DNA of 5,919 nt from Lishizhenia sp033720595 (GTDB taxonomy: Bacteria > Bacteroidota > Bacteroidia > Flavobacteriales_D > Crocinitomicaceae): the NCBI RefSeq assembly GCF_033720595.1, contig NZ_JAWWCF010000180.1:1-5919 (forward strand), in the 5' to 3' direction. The notes below the pieces were generated by a model, which saw only the letters and a program-made list of their open reading frames with translations, searched no databases and was not told where the DNA came from. Made by a program: the position numbers and the translations under genes. Shown in pieces: positions 5,784-5,919 of the stretch (within the stretch, counting starts at the first letter, position 1; the number at the start of each line of letters is the position of its first letter).

Positions 5784-5919
5784 TGCTCAACCACTACCTT
5801 AAAATTGCGCAAGGTAAAAGTAGAACCACCTTTATTCCAGATATAAACTTTTATACTTTTCACCTCACCGAGTAAGTCTATCATTTCTCGAGAAACTTCA
5901 ATATACTTGTCTTCATCCC
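5768..5919 (-). CDS. C-terminal fragment of an uncharacterised protein (5' end beyond the right edge)
   Basis: A minus-strand frame is open from the right edge and ends at TAG (plus 5768-5770), giving 49 residues that start DEDKYIEVS and end VVVEQYHVH. The middle part, KVYIWNKGGSTFTLRNFKVV, alternates hydrophobic and polar residues as in the closing strands of a beta-sandwich. This style of ending is familiar from uncharacterised Bacteroidota proteins, but I cannot name the family. Support for coding comes from the open frame to the edge, the protein-like composition and the terminator hairpin on its stop codon. It converges on the 5364-5771 gene with a 4-bp overlap of stop codons. The other two minus-strand frames are less convincing: the one with an ATG near the edge (5916) stops after about 11 codons. 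Confidence 0.7.
   Translation of the reverse strand, partial: DEDKYIEVSREMIDLLGEVKSIKVYIWNKGGSTFTLRNFKVVVEQYHVH

Overview
The window is AT-rich bacterial DNA, most likely from a member of the Bacteroidota and plausibly a flavobacterium (order Flavobacteriales). Three things point there. The large secreted protein on the left ends in the LYPNP start of a type IX secretion (T9SS) C-terminal sorting domain. Two promoters match the Bacteroidota -7 consensus TAnnTTTG. None of the four visible start codons has a well-placed Shine-Dalgarno sequence; the leaders are A/T-rich instead. The family-level assignment is inference from general resemblance.

Layout, left to right. Positions 1-2331 (minus) hold a large partial gene for a secreted protein with BNR/Asp-box beta-propeller repeats. 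It has a signal peptide at the right end and runs off the left edge inside its T9SS sorting domain. A rho-independent terminator (2380-2409, minus) separates it from a complete membrane fatty acid desaturase gene (2429-3541, minus). A 495-bp divergent intergenic region (3542-4036) follows. It carries a TAnnTTTG box for each flanking gene and an array of 8-bp periodic repeats. Next is a complete phosphoglycerate kinase gene, pgk (4037-5227, plus), with a strong terminator (5275-5307). A small unrecognised gene (5364-5771, plus) then converges on the 3' end of another unrecognised gene entering from the right edge (5768-5919, minus). The two stop codons overlap inside a shared hairpin.

The genes do not form one pathway. 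pgk is core glycolysis, the desaturase modifies membrane lipid acyl chains, and the BNR protein is a cell-surface or secreted T9SS cargo of unknown substrate. Each transcription unit appears to be monocistronic and closed by its own terminator where one can be seen. I found no mobile element, CRISPR array, tRNA, rRNA or defence/biosynthetic cluster. The least ordinary elements are the 8-bp periodic intergenic repeats, the overlapping convergent 3' ends with an embedded terminator, and the two uncharacterised proteins.
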